NCBI GenBank assembly: GCA_963580285.1
Contig: OY757026.1
Location: 44,447,431-44,511,430 of the forward strand
Reading direction: 5' to 3'
Length of the DNA stretch: 64,000 nt
Origin: Lucinisca nassula
Taxonomy: Eukaryota > Mollusca > Bivalvia > Lucinida > Lucinidae
In this document: positions 22,834 to 34,079 of the stretch, one piece after another
How the letters are laid out: every line of letters starts with the position of its first letter
Numbering within the stretch: position 1 is the stretch's first letter
The notes under the pieces: generated by a model
Told to the model about the DNA's origin: nothing
The model's database searches: none
What the model saw: the letters and a program-made list of their open reading frames with translations, nothing else
Position numbers and translations under genes: made by a program

Positions 22834-23110
22834 TTTGTTTGTTTGAAGTTTTACGTCCCCGTCAACACTGTAAAGGTCATTTTGGAGACGTCGCTTCCAA
22901 TTTTGTGGGACTTTTACCAGACATTGAGATGAGATGACATCTCAAGCCCTGCCACCCCATGAAACCAACAGGGTTTATAAGTATTGACGGTCCGACTCGC
23001 ACCACTTTGCCTGGGCAAGCTTAGATCCTGTAAGTGGTTTACCAGTACTCGCATGCAGGTCGGTTTCATCTCTTCGTGGAAGCATCATACAGCCCATCTA
23101 TTTCATCAAG
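22834..23110 (-). mobile_element. SINE-5 with 13-bp target duplication
   Basis: Flanks ctgagcttttggt at 22821-22833 and 23111-23123 are identical. Contains gtccccgtcaacactgtaaa and aacagggtttataagtattg. Confidence 0.88.
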
Positions 23111-23168
23111 CTGAGCTTTTGGTAAATGTCACATATCATTATGGTGTTAATAACCTACAAGTACGACT

Positions 23169-23428
23169 CATTATGAGAACTCTCCTATTTAAATATTTTG
23201 TAAAATTTTACCACTAAAACGGAAAATTTTCGGATAAAAATTTTGGCATTTTTTTCATATTTCTGCTCAAGATTTTGGGTCCACTTTAAAACGACTCTGC
23301 GAGGCGGTTCTAACGAGTACCCACAATCTATGTGAGCAGAAATTAGATAAATAATGTATACCCTTGTAAACTCCAGTTAAAAGTGGGGTAAAAGCGGGTA
23401 ACAAATAAATAGGCGTATTTTTGTGATG
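23169..23428. mobile_element. MITE-A, decayed complete copy
   Basis: Left end cattatgagaactctcctat, right end aggcgtatttttgtgatg, central ggcggttctaacgagtaccc. Confidence 0.7.
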
Positions 23429-23624
23429 TGAATAAAAGTTGTCATGAGACTTTTAAAAAGGGATTATACAAAGGAGAAATAAATTACTAAAATGAAAATG
23501 TGTAACATGAATGAATATTTGATAAAGATTTAACAATGACTACCATTTGCCTTCATTTACAAAAACAACGCAAAACAAACGAAGAAATAATAATTAGCCG
23601 TAAATTATAAGTAAGCCCAGTTGT

Positions 23625-23810
23625 ATTTTTTTCTCCACGAAAACGCGGGTAATTTCATTTTCAATGAAAGCAATCGGTCAAATTTTCGCCGAGAATCTCC
23701 GAGAATTTTCTCCGCGAAACCGGGAAATTTCTCGCTCATTTTATCTTTTCTCGCTGTTTTGCGGAGAAAATAGCCGATTTCGCATTAGGCGGTTTCTCCG
23801 CGAAACAAAA
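23625..23810. repeat. Palindromic ctccgcgaa repeat, second copy
   Basis: ttctccgcgaaac, gccgagaatctccgagaa and tctcgctgttttgcggagaa words as at 13765-13945. It abuts the CR-A head at 23811 directly. Confidence 0.6.
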
Positions 23811-24397
23811 ACAAGAGGGCCATGATGGCCCTGGATCGCTCACCTGATCCATAGAGTAACAAAGGCCCCCCCCCCCCCCCCCCGGGAGGGCCATTATTGA
23901 CCCAGGGCTATAATGTGCATACTGTTGAGGTAGGTCTAAATAGGTGAAGCTTCATACCAAATATCAACAAAGGCTATAATTTGAACAATCTTGATTAGGG
24001 TCCACTAGATGAAGCTAAACACCAAATATCAAAGACCTAGGCCTTGTGGTTTCCGAGAAGAAGATTTTTTTTAAGATATTCCCTATATAAGCCTATGTAA
24101 AACCAAATGGCCCCGGGGATTGGGGTTTTTTTTGGCCTCAGGGCTATAATTTAAACAATCTTGATAGAGGTCCACTAGATGAAGCTTCACACCAAATATC
24201 AAAGACCTGGGCCTTGCTGTTTCAGAGAAAAAGATTTTCAAAGATTATCTCTATATAAGACTATGTTAAACCAAAGGGCCCAGGGGCGGGGGCACTTGTG
24301 GCCCGAGGACTATAATATGAACAGTCTTTGTAGAGAACCATTAGATGAAGCGCCATACCAAATATCAAAGACATGGGCCTGACAGTTTCAGAGTAAA
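23811..24397 (+). repeat. CR-A head and first units
   Basis: Head acaagagggccatgatggcc with the hairpin gggccatgatggccc, then ggatcgctcacctgatcca. A C homopolymer lies at about 23866-23883. Units of about 165 bp follow. The array is split by the CR-D element at 24398. Confidence 0.8.
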
Positions 24398-25818
24398 CTA
24401 GAAATGTGTCCAAAGCACACAGATGCCCCCGCTTAGCACATTAATCTTTAAGTGGTGCAAATACCAATCTGTGCGAGTTTCGGCGTTCCACCAATAGTGA
24501 CCTTGACGTTAAAAGTCGAAATCGCTCGAGATATTGTCATAAGGAACATTTGTGTGAAGTTATTTTGAAATCGGTGAAGAAATGTAAGCGCTAGAGGGGT
24601 GACAAAGTTTTTCTAAAAATAGCCACAGTGACCTTGACCTTGAAAGTGGAACTCGCTAGAGATATTGTCATAAGGAACATTTGTGTGAAGTTATATCGAA
24701 ATTAGTCAAGAAATGTAAGCGCTAGAGCGAAGACAAAGTTTTTCTAAAAATAGCCACAGTGACCTTGAACTTGAAAGTCAAAATAGCTTGAGATATTGTC
24801 ATAAGGAACATTTGTATGAAGTTATATTGAAATTGGTGAAGAAATGTAGGCGCTAAAGCAATGACAAAGTTTTTCTAAAAATAGCCAGTGACCTTGACCT
24901 TGAGGTGATGACCTTGAAAGTCGAACTCGCTCAAGATATTGTCATAAGGAACATTTGTGTGAACTTATATTGAAATCAGTGAAGAAATGTAGGCGCTAGA
25001 GCAATGACAAAGTTTTTCTAAAAATAACCTCTGTGACCTTGACCTTGAGGCCATGACCTTAAAAGTCGAACCTGCACGAGATATTTTTATAAGGAAATTT
25101 GTGTGAAGTTTATTGAAATTGGTGGTACAAATACCTTAACCAAAGTCTTAAACATTAAAAATTTTCTAATTCTATGACCTTGACCTTGAGGTCATGGGTA
25201 TGGGTGGGGGTATTGCTGAATAAACCATTGGACCTATATGTATCATCATAGTAAATATAAACCAAATCCATTGTATGGTTATGAAAATATGAGCTCAAGT
25301 TCTACCTGGTACAAATACCTTAACCTGGGTCTTAAACATTAAAAATTTCAAGTCCATGACCTTCACCTTGAGGTCATGGGTATGGGTGGGGGTATTGCTG
25401 AATAAAACTTCAGTCCTATATCTATCATCATACCGAATATGAACCAAATTCATTACACGGTTTGGAAAATATGAGCTCAAGTTCTACCTGATACAAATAC
25501 CTTAACCTGGGTCTTAAACGTTAAAAATTTCAAAGTCCACGACCTTGACCTTGAGGTCTAGGGTATGGGTGGGGGTATTGCTGAATAAAACTTTGGACCT
25601 ATATCTATCATCATACTAAATATAAACCAAATCTATTGTATGGTTTGGAAAATATGAGCTCAAGTTCTACCTTGTACAAAAACCTTAACCTGAGTCTAAC
25701 AGGATTACATACGTACGTACGTACCCACTTTCGTACATTCGAAACCGTACGCACGTACCCACGGACGGAAAACTGAAAAACTAATGCCCCCGGCATCATA
25801 CGATGCGGGGGCATAAAA
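24398..25818 (+). repeat. CR-D composite repeat nested in CR-A
   Basis: Head ctagaaatgtgtccaaagca then cagatgcccccgc. Five units carry ccacagtgaccttgacc, then three units of a second type carry ggtcatgggtatgggtgggg. The tail has tacgtacgtacgtaccc and the terminal hairpin atgcccccggcatcatacga then tgcgggggcataaaa. CR-A sequence resumes right after it. Confidence 0.8.
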
Positions 25819-27068
25819 AAAAGATTTTTCAAGATTTTCCCTATATAAGTCTATGTAAAACCAAAGGGCCCCAGAGGGGAGGGGGCATTTTTGGCCCCAG
25901 GGCTATAATTTGAACAATCTTGGTAGAGGTCCACTAGGTGAAGCTTCACACCAAATATCATAGACCTGGACCTTGAGGTTTCAGAAAAGAATATTTAAAG
26001 ATTTTCCCTATCTAAGTTTATGTAAAACCAAAGGCCCCCGGGGCGGGGGCATTTTTGGCCCCAGGGCTATAATTTGAACAATCTTGAAAGAGGTCCATTA
26101 GATGAAGCTTCACGCCAAATATCCAAGATCTTGGCCTTGCGGATCCAGAGAAGAAGATTTTCCCTATATATGCCTATGTAAAACCAAAGGCCCCCGGGGC
26201 GGGGGCGTTTTTGGCCCCAGGGCTATAATTTGAACAATCTTGAAAGAGGTCCACTAGATGAAGCTTCATGCCAAATATCCAAGATCTGGGCCTTGCAGTT
26301 CCATAGAAAATTTTTTTTAAAGATTTTCCCTATATTAGCCTATGTAAAACCAAAGGCCCCCGGGGCGGGGGCATTTTTGGCCCCAGGGCTATAATTTGAA
26401 CAATCTTGAAAGAGGTCCATTAGATGAAGCTTCACACCAAATATCCAAGATCTGGGCCTTGCGGTTTCAGAGAAGAAGATTTTTAAAGATTTTCCCTATA
26501 TTAAGCCTATGTAAAACCAAAAGCCCCCGGGGCGGGGGCATTTTCGGCCCCAGGGCTATAATTTGAACAATCTTGGTAGAGGTCCACTAGGTGAAGCTTC
26601 ACACCAATTATCAAAGACCTGGGACTTGCGGTTTGAGAGAAGAAGATTTTTAAAGATTTTCCCTATATAAGCCCATGTAAAACCAAAGGACCCCAGGGCG
26701 GGGGCGTTTTTGGACCCAGGACTATAATTTGAACAATCTTGGTAGAGGTCCACTAGATGAAGCTTCATACCAAATATCGAAGACCTGGACCTTGCGGTTT
26801 CAGAGATTTTTAAAGTTTTCATTTAAAAAATCTATTTTTAGCTCCTGTGACCTAGATGTGCAACAGACCGGAACCATTTGAACAACTTTGAAAGGGGACC
26901 ACCTAAGGATCATTCCTGTGAAGTTTGGTAAAAATCCGATCAGTGGTTTAGGAGGAGATGTTGTTTGAAGAAAAAGTTTACGCACGCACACACGCACGCA
27001 CGACGGACGACGGACAAAAAGTGATCACAAAAGCTCACCTTGTCACTACGTGACAGGTGAGCTAAAAA
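25819..27068 (+). repeat. CR-A units and complete tail
   Basis: Six units of 160-170 bp (ccccggggcgggggcatttt, tataatttgaacaatcttg, ctagatgaagcttca). The tail carries gctcctgtgacctagatgtg and a cacgcacgacggacgacgg tract. The terminal hairpin at 27032-27063 (agctcaccttgtcac, tac, gtgacaggtgagct) ends in aaaa. Confidence 0.85.
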
Positions 27069-27431
27069 TGGGTTATTACCGGTAGTTGGTCTGTACCTGT
27101 AGGGTTTCATAGAAGATTTTCCTTATATAAGTCATGTAAAACAAAAGGGCCCCGGAGTGGGGGCATTTTTGGCCCAAGGGCTATAATTTGAACAATCTTG
27201 GCAGAGGTCCATTAGATGAAGCTTCATATAAAATATCAAAGTCCTGGGACTTGCGGTTTCAGGGAAGAAGATTTTTTTTAAAGATTTTCCCTATATAAGC
27301 CTTTGTAAAACCAAAGGGCCCCGGGGCAGGGGCATTTTTTGCACCAGCACTAATTTGAACAATCTTGGTAGGGGGTCCACTAGATGAAGCTTCATACCAG
27401 GGCCTTGTGGTTTCAGAGAAGAACATTTTTT
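27069..27431 (+). repeat. CR-A units
   Basis: Two more units. The first 40 bp (attaccggtagttggtctgt) is the reverse complement of 13748-13780, so the same flanking repeat occurs at both loci. Confidence 0.65.
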
Positions 27432-27901
27432 AAGTAAGATAGGACACGGATGCCCCTGCCTGGAAATATGTCTATGTTCGTATTTATCCATTTAAAGTTA
27501 TTGACGGTGTTAAGTTTTGGACCTTTTTTCACATTTGACCTCTAAGTATTACCTTGACCTTGGAGGCAAGGACCTTAGTTTTGTGTGAGGCAGATTGTCT
27601 CCTGATGGCCAACATTTCAAAATCCATCCATAAGAAAGTTATTGACTGCGTTCAAGTTTCAAACCCTTTTGAAATTTGACCTCCAAGTATGACCTTCACC
27701 TTGGAGGCAAGGACCTTAGTTTTGCACTCGACACATCGTCTCATGATGGTCAACATTTCTACAAAGTTATTTTAAAATCCATCGAGAAATATGAAAAGTA
27801 ATTGACTGCATTTAAGTTTCGGATGGACAAACGGAGGGACGAACAGACAGGGGCAACGCTATATGCCCTTCCATCATTCTTCGAAGGGCAGGGGCATAAA
27901 A
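27432..27901 (+). repeat. CR-E composite repeat nested in CR-A
   Basis: Head taagataggacacggatgcc, two units with tatgaccttcaccttggagg, a tail with ggacaaacggagggacgaac, and the end ttcgaagggcaggggcataa. CR-A tail sequence continues on the far side (tctatttttggctcctgtga). Confidence 0.75.
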
Positions 27902-28309
27902 ATCTATTTTTGGCTCCTGTGACCTAGATGTGCAACGGAACGGAACCATTTGAACAACTTTGATGAAAGGGGACCACCTAAGGATCATTCCTGTGACGTT
28001 TGGTCAGAATCCAATCAGTGGTTTAGGAGGAGATGTCGTTTGGACGGACACACGACAGACAAATGCACACCGTAATGATCAAGAATTGGGGCTGATTAGC
28101 CTAAGCAAACAGTGCTGCCCCAGATCAGAATGCTCCTGAATGGGGAAGTCTGAACAGGGTCTAAACTGTTTGCCATTCTCTCCACCATTTGGGCTCCTTG
28201 CTGGATTGTGAAAGATGTTTTTTAAATTTTGGATAATTACAGGAAGTTCTCAGTGATATAATTACAGAAAGTTCTCAGTGTCAGAGTTAGAGGATTTTTA
28301 CGGTATCCT
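27902..28309 (+). repeat. CR-A tail, then a MITE-like hairpin core
   Basis: The CR-A tail lacks its last hairpin. At 28095-28175, gcaaacagtgctgccccaga pairs loosely with tctaaactgtttgc, as in the pbMITE centres. Confidence 0.5.
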
Positions 28310-28925
28310 TTAACCCCAAAACCTATTGGCAAACAGAGCAGGCCCAGAACACTGTCTGATCAGGGCCTCCACTGTTTGCTGGTATCCTTTAACCCCAAAA
28401 CCTATTGGCAAACAGAGCAGGCCCAGAACACTGTCTGATCAGGGCCTCCACTGTTTGCTGGTATCCTTTAACCCCAAAACCTATTGGCAAACAGTGCATG
28501 CCCAGAACACTGTCTGATCAGGGCCTCCACTGTTTGCTGGTATCCTTTAACCCCAAAACCTATTGGCAAACAGTGCAGGCCCAGAACACTGTCTGATCAG
28601 GGCCTCCACTGTTTGCTGGTATCCTTTAACCCCAAAACCTATTGGCAAACAGAGCAGGCCCAGAACACTGTCTGATCAGGGCCTCCACTGTTTGCTGGTA
28701 TCCTTTAACCCCAAAACCTATTGGCAAACAGTGCATGCCTAGAACTCTGATCAGGGCCTCCACTGTTTGCTGGTATCCTTTAACCTCAAAACCTATTGGC
28801 AAACAGTGCAGGCCCAGAACACTGATCAGGGCCTCCACTGTTTGTTGGTATCCTTTAACCTCAACACCTATTGGCAAACAGAGCAGGCCCAGAACACTGA
28901 TCAGGGCCTCCACTGTTTGCTTAAA
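28302..28925 (+). repeat. 79-bp tandem repeat, eight copies
   Basis: Unit starts ggtatcctttaaccccaaaa and contains ttggcaaacag, caggcccagaacactg and tgatcagggcctccactgtt. Starts are near 28302, 28381, 28460, 28539, 28618, 28697, 28772 and 28848; the last units lack a gtctg-type piece. Copies are nearly identical, so the expansion is recent. Confidence 0.9.
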
Positions 28926-28940
28926 TATGTTCTAGAAAGG

Positions 28941-29530
28941 GTTATCCTTTGGAAGCAAGGAATGCACCACAGAACTGGAAAATATGGAGTAAACATGTTT
29001 TCTGGGCCAGACTACGGTAGCTAGTTTCGGCCAATTAGGCCTCATCAGTGACCCTCAAATACTTTAAAATTCCACAATGGAATCAATGATCCCAAAGGAC
29101 AAGAAAATATGGGTGTGTGTGTGTGTGAATTGGGGTTTAACGTCGCTTTCAACAATTTTTCAGTCATATCACGACGGTGTCTGGTTGCGACAGGGAGCTC
29201 AATGCTCACTTTTATAGCGCTGCCTCACTGAAGTATCATGTCCCAGACACATAACATGATACCACACACAGTCACATTATCCTGACACTGGGTCGGCCAG
29301 TCCTAGTTCTACCCCGTAAATCCGAGTGCCAAGCGAAGAGCAGCTAGTACCATTCTTAACAACTTTGGTATGTCGCGGCCCGGGATCGAACCCGTAACCT
29401 CCAGTTCCCCGGAGAGGACACTACCAACAGAGCTATTGGGGCCGGTAGGACAAGAAAATATAAACTACACTGATGCAGGGCAGGGAGACTTTATGGCCGC
29501 CACACATTCCCAGACACCAGCTGTAGTGAC
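28941..29530. mobile_element. Retroposed repeat with 18-bp target duplication
   Basis: Flanked by aaatatgttctagaaagg at 28923-28940 and 29531-29548. Its body (ggccaattaggcctcatcag, ggccgccacac, ccagctgtagtga) matches the 371-bp unit at 16870-17320. SINE-2 is nested inside it. Confidence 0.8.
29111..29446 (-). mobile_element. SINE-2 with 15-bp target duplication
   Basis: Minus strand: tRNA-like head with tagctctgttggtagtgtc (A box) and cgggttcgatcccgg (B box). The 3' end is aaagcgacgttaaaccccaa followed by a CA-repeat tail. Flanks aggacaagaaaatat at 29096-29110 and 29447-29461 are identical. Confidence 0.92.
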
Positions 29531-29660
29531 AAATATGTTCTAGAAAGGATTCTGTCTTTTTCCAAATAAATTTTGAGAAAACAACCTGTCACCCCTAAAT
29601 TTTGAAATGGGCTCCTGCTTATGTAAGCAGGAAGATTCCATTAGGTACAAAAAGGGTTAA

Positions 29661-29934
29661 ACCCCAGTTTTCTGCGTATGAAGTGGGGTTTACAGGGGTT
29701 TTCATTACATGGACTTGTAAATATGACATTTGAGATGCACATGTACAAGCAGTGATTTCTCCAGTCACCTTCCTTTATTGGGTGTATTGGCATCAAAGAA
29801 AATGAAACCAACAAAAATCTATTATTGCATTTTAATGTCACCAACCAAAACATGTTAATATACAGAGTAGCGGGCATTTACAAACAAAACTTATTAATCT
29901 GCTATCATATGGTATGTAAACTGCAGACATTGAT
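29661..29934. other. No gene; MITE-A scrap
   Basis: aaaccccagttttctgcgta then gtggggtttacagggg at 29661-29702 belongs to MITE-A. The rest is unassigned. Confidence 0.4.
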
Positions 29935-30579
29935 GATGCTTAAACCAATGCCTGCTGTTTGTCATGTACTTCCACCCAGGCTTAAACCTATGCCTGCAGT
30001 TTGTCATGTACTTCCACACAGGCTTAAACCTATGCCTGCAGTTTGTCATGTACTTCCACACAGGCTTAAACCAATGCCTGCAGTTTGTCATGTACTTCCA
30101 CACAGGCTTAAACCAATGCCTGCAGTTTGTCATGTACTTCCACACAGGCTTAAACCAATGCCTGCAGTTTGTCATGTACTTCCACACAGGCTTAAACCAA
30201 TGCCTGCAGATTGTCATGTACTTCCACACAGGCTTAAACCAATGCCTGCTGTTTGTCATGTACTTCCACACAGGCTTAAACCAATGCCTGCAGTTTGTCA
30301 TGTACTTCCACGCAGGCTTAAACCAATGCCTGCAGTTTGTCATGTACTTCCACACAGGCTTAAACCAATGCCTGCTGTTTGTCATGTACTTCCACACAGG
30401 CTTAAACCAATGCCTGCAGTTTGTCATGTACTTCCACACAGGCTTAAACCAATGCCTGCAGTTTGTCATGTACTTCCACACAGGCTTAAACCAATGCCTG
30501 CAGTTTGTCATGAACTTCGACACAGGCTTACACCAATGCCTGCAGTTTGTCATGTACTTCCACGCAGGCTTAAACCAAT
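29935..30579. repeat. 42-bp minisatellite, about 15 copies
   Basis: Unit tgcctgcagtttgtcatgta then cttccacacaggcttaaacc and aa, highly uniform. Because 42 is a multiple of three, long open frames of a 14-residue repeat appear on both strands; these are artefacts. The array is cut by MITE-A at 30580 and resumes for part of a unit at 30899-30930. Confidence 0.92.
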
Positions 30580-30898
30580 CATTACGAAAACACGCCTATA
30601 CAAATACATTGAAAACTTTACCGCCGAAAGAAACTAAAATTTTAAGATGAAAAATTGTGATATTTTTCTTATTTCTGCTCTGAAATATAGATTGTGGGCA
30701 CTTGTTAGAACCGCTTTGATTCTGCTCTGAAATATAGATTGTGGGTACACATTAGAACCGCCTCATCAAGGCAGTGCTCACAATCTATGTTTTAGAGCAG
30801 AAATAAGAAAAATAAGGTTTACCCCTGTAAACCCCAGTTTTATTATATAAAAATGGTGTTCAAGGGGGTCAAAATTAAATAGGCGTGTTTTCGTGATG
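30580..30898. mobile_element. MITE-A inserted in the 42-bp array
   Basis: cattacgaaaacacgcctat ... aggcgtgttttcgtgatg. The array reads aaaccaat before it and gcctgctgtttg after; the intact unit is aaaccaatgcctgctgtttg, so the empty site is restored exactly with no target duplication. The copy holds an internal duplication of about 50 bp around its centre. Confidence 0.9.
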
Positions 30899-31045
30899 GC
30901 CTGCTGTTTGTCATGTACTTCCACACAGACAAATTTACAAGTAAGATTATGTCTATCAGGTCTAAAATAACATCTCACACTGACAATAACTAAGCACAAT
31001 ACGTTCAACAATAATAACTTAGAACAAATAGCCAGAATAAAAACT

Positions 31046-31259
31046 TCAACCCTTTTTGTACCAACTTATATATAACAGGAGTCCATTTCACAATTTAGGG
31101 GTGACAGGTTGTGTTTCCTTCAAAATCTATTTTGAAAATGGCTGGACTTTTTGCAAACAGTGTAGGGCCTGATCAGACGCCGCATTGTGTGGCATCTGAT
31201 CTGGGGCTGCACTGTTTGCCAACTACCCATTTAGGGGTTTCTGGTACTAAAAGGGTTAA
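31046..31259. mobile_element. pbMITE-1
   Basis: Left ttcaaCCCTTTTTGTACC (TTAA decayed), right ggtactaaaaGGG-TTAA, central cagacgccgcattgtgtggc hairpin. Confidence 0.8.
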
Positions 31260-32193
31260 AATGCATACTTGCTTGATTTCTAGAATTGGCAAATGTGAAT
31301 ATTTTTTCCTCATTATACCTGAAAGGCTAAGAAAAGAAGCTGCTCAGGTTTTACTCGATATGTCTGCTGAGAGTTTATAACATTCTCATAATTTTGCAAC
31401 ATTATGGACTGGGCTAAAACCAAAGATAATCAAAGCACTGAGAGTACTGGTTGGTCGATTGTCTCTGAGTGTAAGTTGGGAAAATAGTCCTGAACTGAGA
31501 ATTGAACTGTTTGGTTATTCCTTGAATTCCAGTATTTTTAAGCAAGCAGTGTAAACCTGATCAGACACCGCGTTAAGTTGTGTCTGATTAGGTGGTCACT
31601 GTTTGTCAATGCCCCAGAGCACGCGCTCAGTCCAGATTTTTACACTGCATTCTGACGTAAGAGGTAGAGGACTATAGATGCTTTAAACAACCGGTACCTG
31701 CAACAGTCAAGGGTATTAAGGGTCTGTATGGTCACCAAAATTGTTTTCATTGCTGTTTCTTATCATTTTCGATTTGAAAAATGTTTACATTTCTCTATCT
31801 TTTCTTGTAAGCATTTCAGCGTGAATAAAATTGTTAATGATGATATTTGTTAATGATGATATATCTTTATGCTTATAAGAATAACTATATCATATGAAAA
31901 CATAACGGGTAGTATCTGTTGTAAAAGGTTTCTATTCAAAAGTAGCATCTAACTAACAACGTATCAATAAAATGGTTGACATTTAATTTTCGGTTTCCCA
32001 TCCCCACTTAGAACACCTACATAGAATAATAAGGGGATGGGAACAATTGCGACCAGGGATGAATCGTCCCTATTTTTGTGATGATCTGCAGGATACTGTG
32101 GTAGTCACGCTTACCCGCAACATGAACAATATGTTTTTATTGGTCTACCATAGTTTATTTGTAACTGAGTGCCTGCTATCATGCCTTGAACTT
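31260..32193. other. No gene; MITE-core hairpin
   Basis: 31548-31610 (agcaagcagtgtaaacctga, cagacaccgcgttaagttgt, tcactgtttg) is a pbMITE-type centre without ends. Otherwise AT-rich and unassigned. Confidence 0.4.
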
Positions 32194-32429
32194 TTAACCC
32201 ATTTTGCACTGAAGGGAATCTTCCACTTTATATACAGTACAAGTCAATTTCAAAATTTAGTGATGTCAGGTTGTTTTCTTCAAAACTTATTTGGAAAATG
32301 GCTGAACTTTTTTTTTGCAAACCGTGTAGGTCCTGATCAGTCAGCGCGTTCTACGGCGACTGATCTTGGCCTGCAGTGTTTACCAGTGACCCGGTTTGGA
32401 ATTCCCCGTACATACACAAAATAGGTTAA
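32194..32429. mobile_element. pbMITE-1
   Basis: TTAA-CCCATTTTGCACTGA at the left, acacaaaataGG-TTAA at the right, centre cagtcagcgcgttctacggc. Confidence 0.8.
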
Positions 32430-32948
32430 TCTGTACTGAGCTATAAAAAGACGCAAGGCGAATTAATCCACTATACTTTCATTCATTAGTTGTACACGGA
32501 GAATCTATGTGTAAAATTTATTATTATTGAAAAGCAAACTGGAAGACAGCTGCGTTCATGAAATAAATTGACAGAAAATGCAAATTATTCTCTTCAGCTC
32601 CATCAGTAGTTTCATTTTAAATATGAAGAACTTTTGAAACTGATTTCAATATAGAGCAATATTTTCTCAAGGATGTCTCTGTGGTGATTACGGTAGGTCA
32701 TCTGCACTAGCTAGCCGTTTTAGTCTAATGTTAAATCTGGGTCGACTGTCGATTACAATCAACCCAAAAACATTTGAGGAAAAAACTCTGGAAACCGTGT
32801 CCAAATGGCTGGTAACCAACTAGAACCAATTTAATTTGCTATGTGAAAAAACAATGGAAACTATTTTGTAAAAGAATACAGATGCAGAAATTATTGTCAT
32901 CTTCACTGATAAATCACTAATCGATCACACAATCGATCAAACAATAAG
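32430..32948. other. Nothing recognised
   Basis: AT-rich, no repeat or coding evidence. Confidence 0.35.
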
Positions 32949-33195
32949 TACAGCGAAATTCCGCTAATAAGACCACCTAAAATTCAGACCATTTCTGCTT
33001 TAAAAAGCTTTAAAAGTAGGTTGCACTTTTTATTTCTTTGTGTTTCCTGCATACAGTGTCCTCTAGTCAGAGACCACCTTTGGGACTGTTCAAAAGTGGT
33101 CTTAAAGACCACCTTTGGGACTGTTCAAAAGTGGTCTTAAAGACCACTTTTGAACAGTCCCAAATGTGGTCTTAATATAGGAATTTTACTCTATA
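32949..33195. mobile_element. Mariner-like TIR element
   Basis: Left TA-cagcgaaattccgctaataa, right ttaatataggaattttactc-TATA; the ends are inverted copies next to TA, as in Tc1/mariner MITEs. Inside, agaccacctttgggactgtt is repeated twice and then once inverted (33069-33172). Confidence 0.6.
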
Positions 33196-33305
33196 TAGAT
33201 TATATATATATCAACATTACAAAGTTATCATTAAAAGCTAAACCTTGGCTACTTTGTCAACATATATTCCTGCTTCCAACTGCGGCATATTTGTTCAATA
33301 AGATG

Positions 33306-33518
33306 TCAACTCTTATCTTGCTGTTCATGACAACCCCTATCTTTGCAAACAGTGTAGATCCAGATCAGATGGCTTCTGAAGAAGCCATCTGATCAGGATC
33401 TGCACTGTTTGATATTCAGTTTATGAATTTGTGGGAATAAATTACATCAAGTAATCTGATTGGTTCAAAGTCAGAGATGGGTGTGACTAAACTGAATATT
33501 CAGCAGGATAAGCGTTAA
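33306..33518. mobile_element. pbMITE-2, uninterrupted copy
   Basis: ctcttatcttgctgttcatg at the left; attcagcaggataagcg-TTAA at the right. Central hairpin agatggcttctgaagaagcc. Confidence 0.8.
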
Positions 33519-34079
33519 TAGCACACAATAGAAGTTATTACATGGTGCATCAACACTATGAACAAGAAATCCCTAATCAATCACAGTCCCTCAGTATCAT
33601 GTTGAAAAGAACTAACTAAATTCAGGCCACCATACATCATCTTGCTTACAAAAGTTTATAAAAGATGTGAAACTTAAAACAGAACTAGCAGTTGGAACCG
33701 TAACTTTGAGACTGTGACCAGGCATATGGTTTTATGGAAAGAGCAACAAGGTTTAAACCAACAGATCTTACTTCCACAACAAGAATTGGAGCAGACTGGT
33801 TCAAAGACTCCCTAGTTGCAGTCATAGAGGTGAATTTTCAAGGTGGAGATCCTGAACGACATTGATCAAAAGCAGGTTACTCTGGTATTTACAATTTCAA
33901 AATGCTACAGAAATTATAGCTAGTGCAATTTGACCAGAGACTGACCACATGCAAAGAATAAATTAATCAATGCAATCACAAATAGGTCAGCTTAAACTTC
34001 TCTTGAATTTGCGGCATCACGTGAATGGCCCCACCCCATGATAAAGATAAACGTCGCATATACAAAACAAATAACATAA
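33519..34079. other. Nothing recognised
   Basis: AT-rich, no repeat or coding evidence. Confidence 0.35.

Larger units (their letters stand above)
28310..29660. mobile_element. pbMITE-1 enlarged to 1.35 kb
   Basis: The left end is TTAACCCCAAAACCTATTGG, the right end ggtacaaaaaGGG-TTAA. The left part is amplified into a 79-bp tandem array (28302-28925), and the right part (29549-29660) is the normal pbMITE-1 end. Between them sits the retroposed repeat at 28941-29530. Normal copies are about 230 bp. Confidence 0.7.

Noticed and set aside
28302..28925. CRISPR-like array
   Set aside because: The whole 79-bp unit is repeated with no variable spacers, and it derives from pbMITE-1 in an animal genome.
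29825..30650. Open frames of 219-270 codons with a 14-residue repeat, on both strands
   Set aside because: The 42-bp unit is a multiple of three and happens to lack stops in several frames. Three overlapping frames on two strands cannot all be genes, and a MITE cuts the array.
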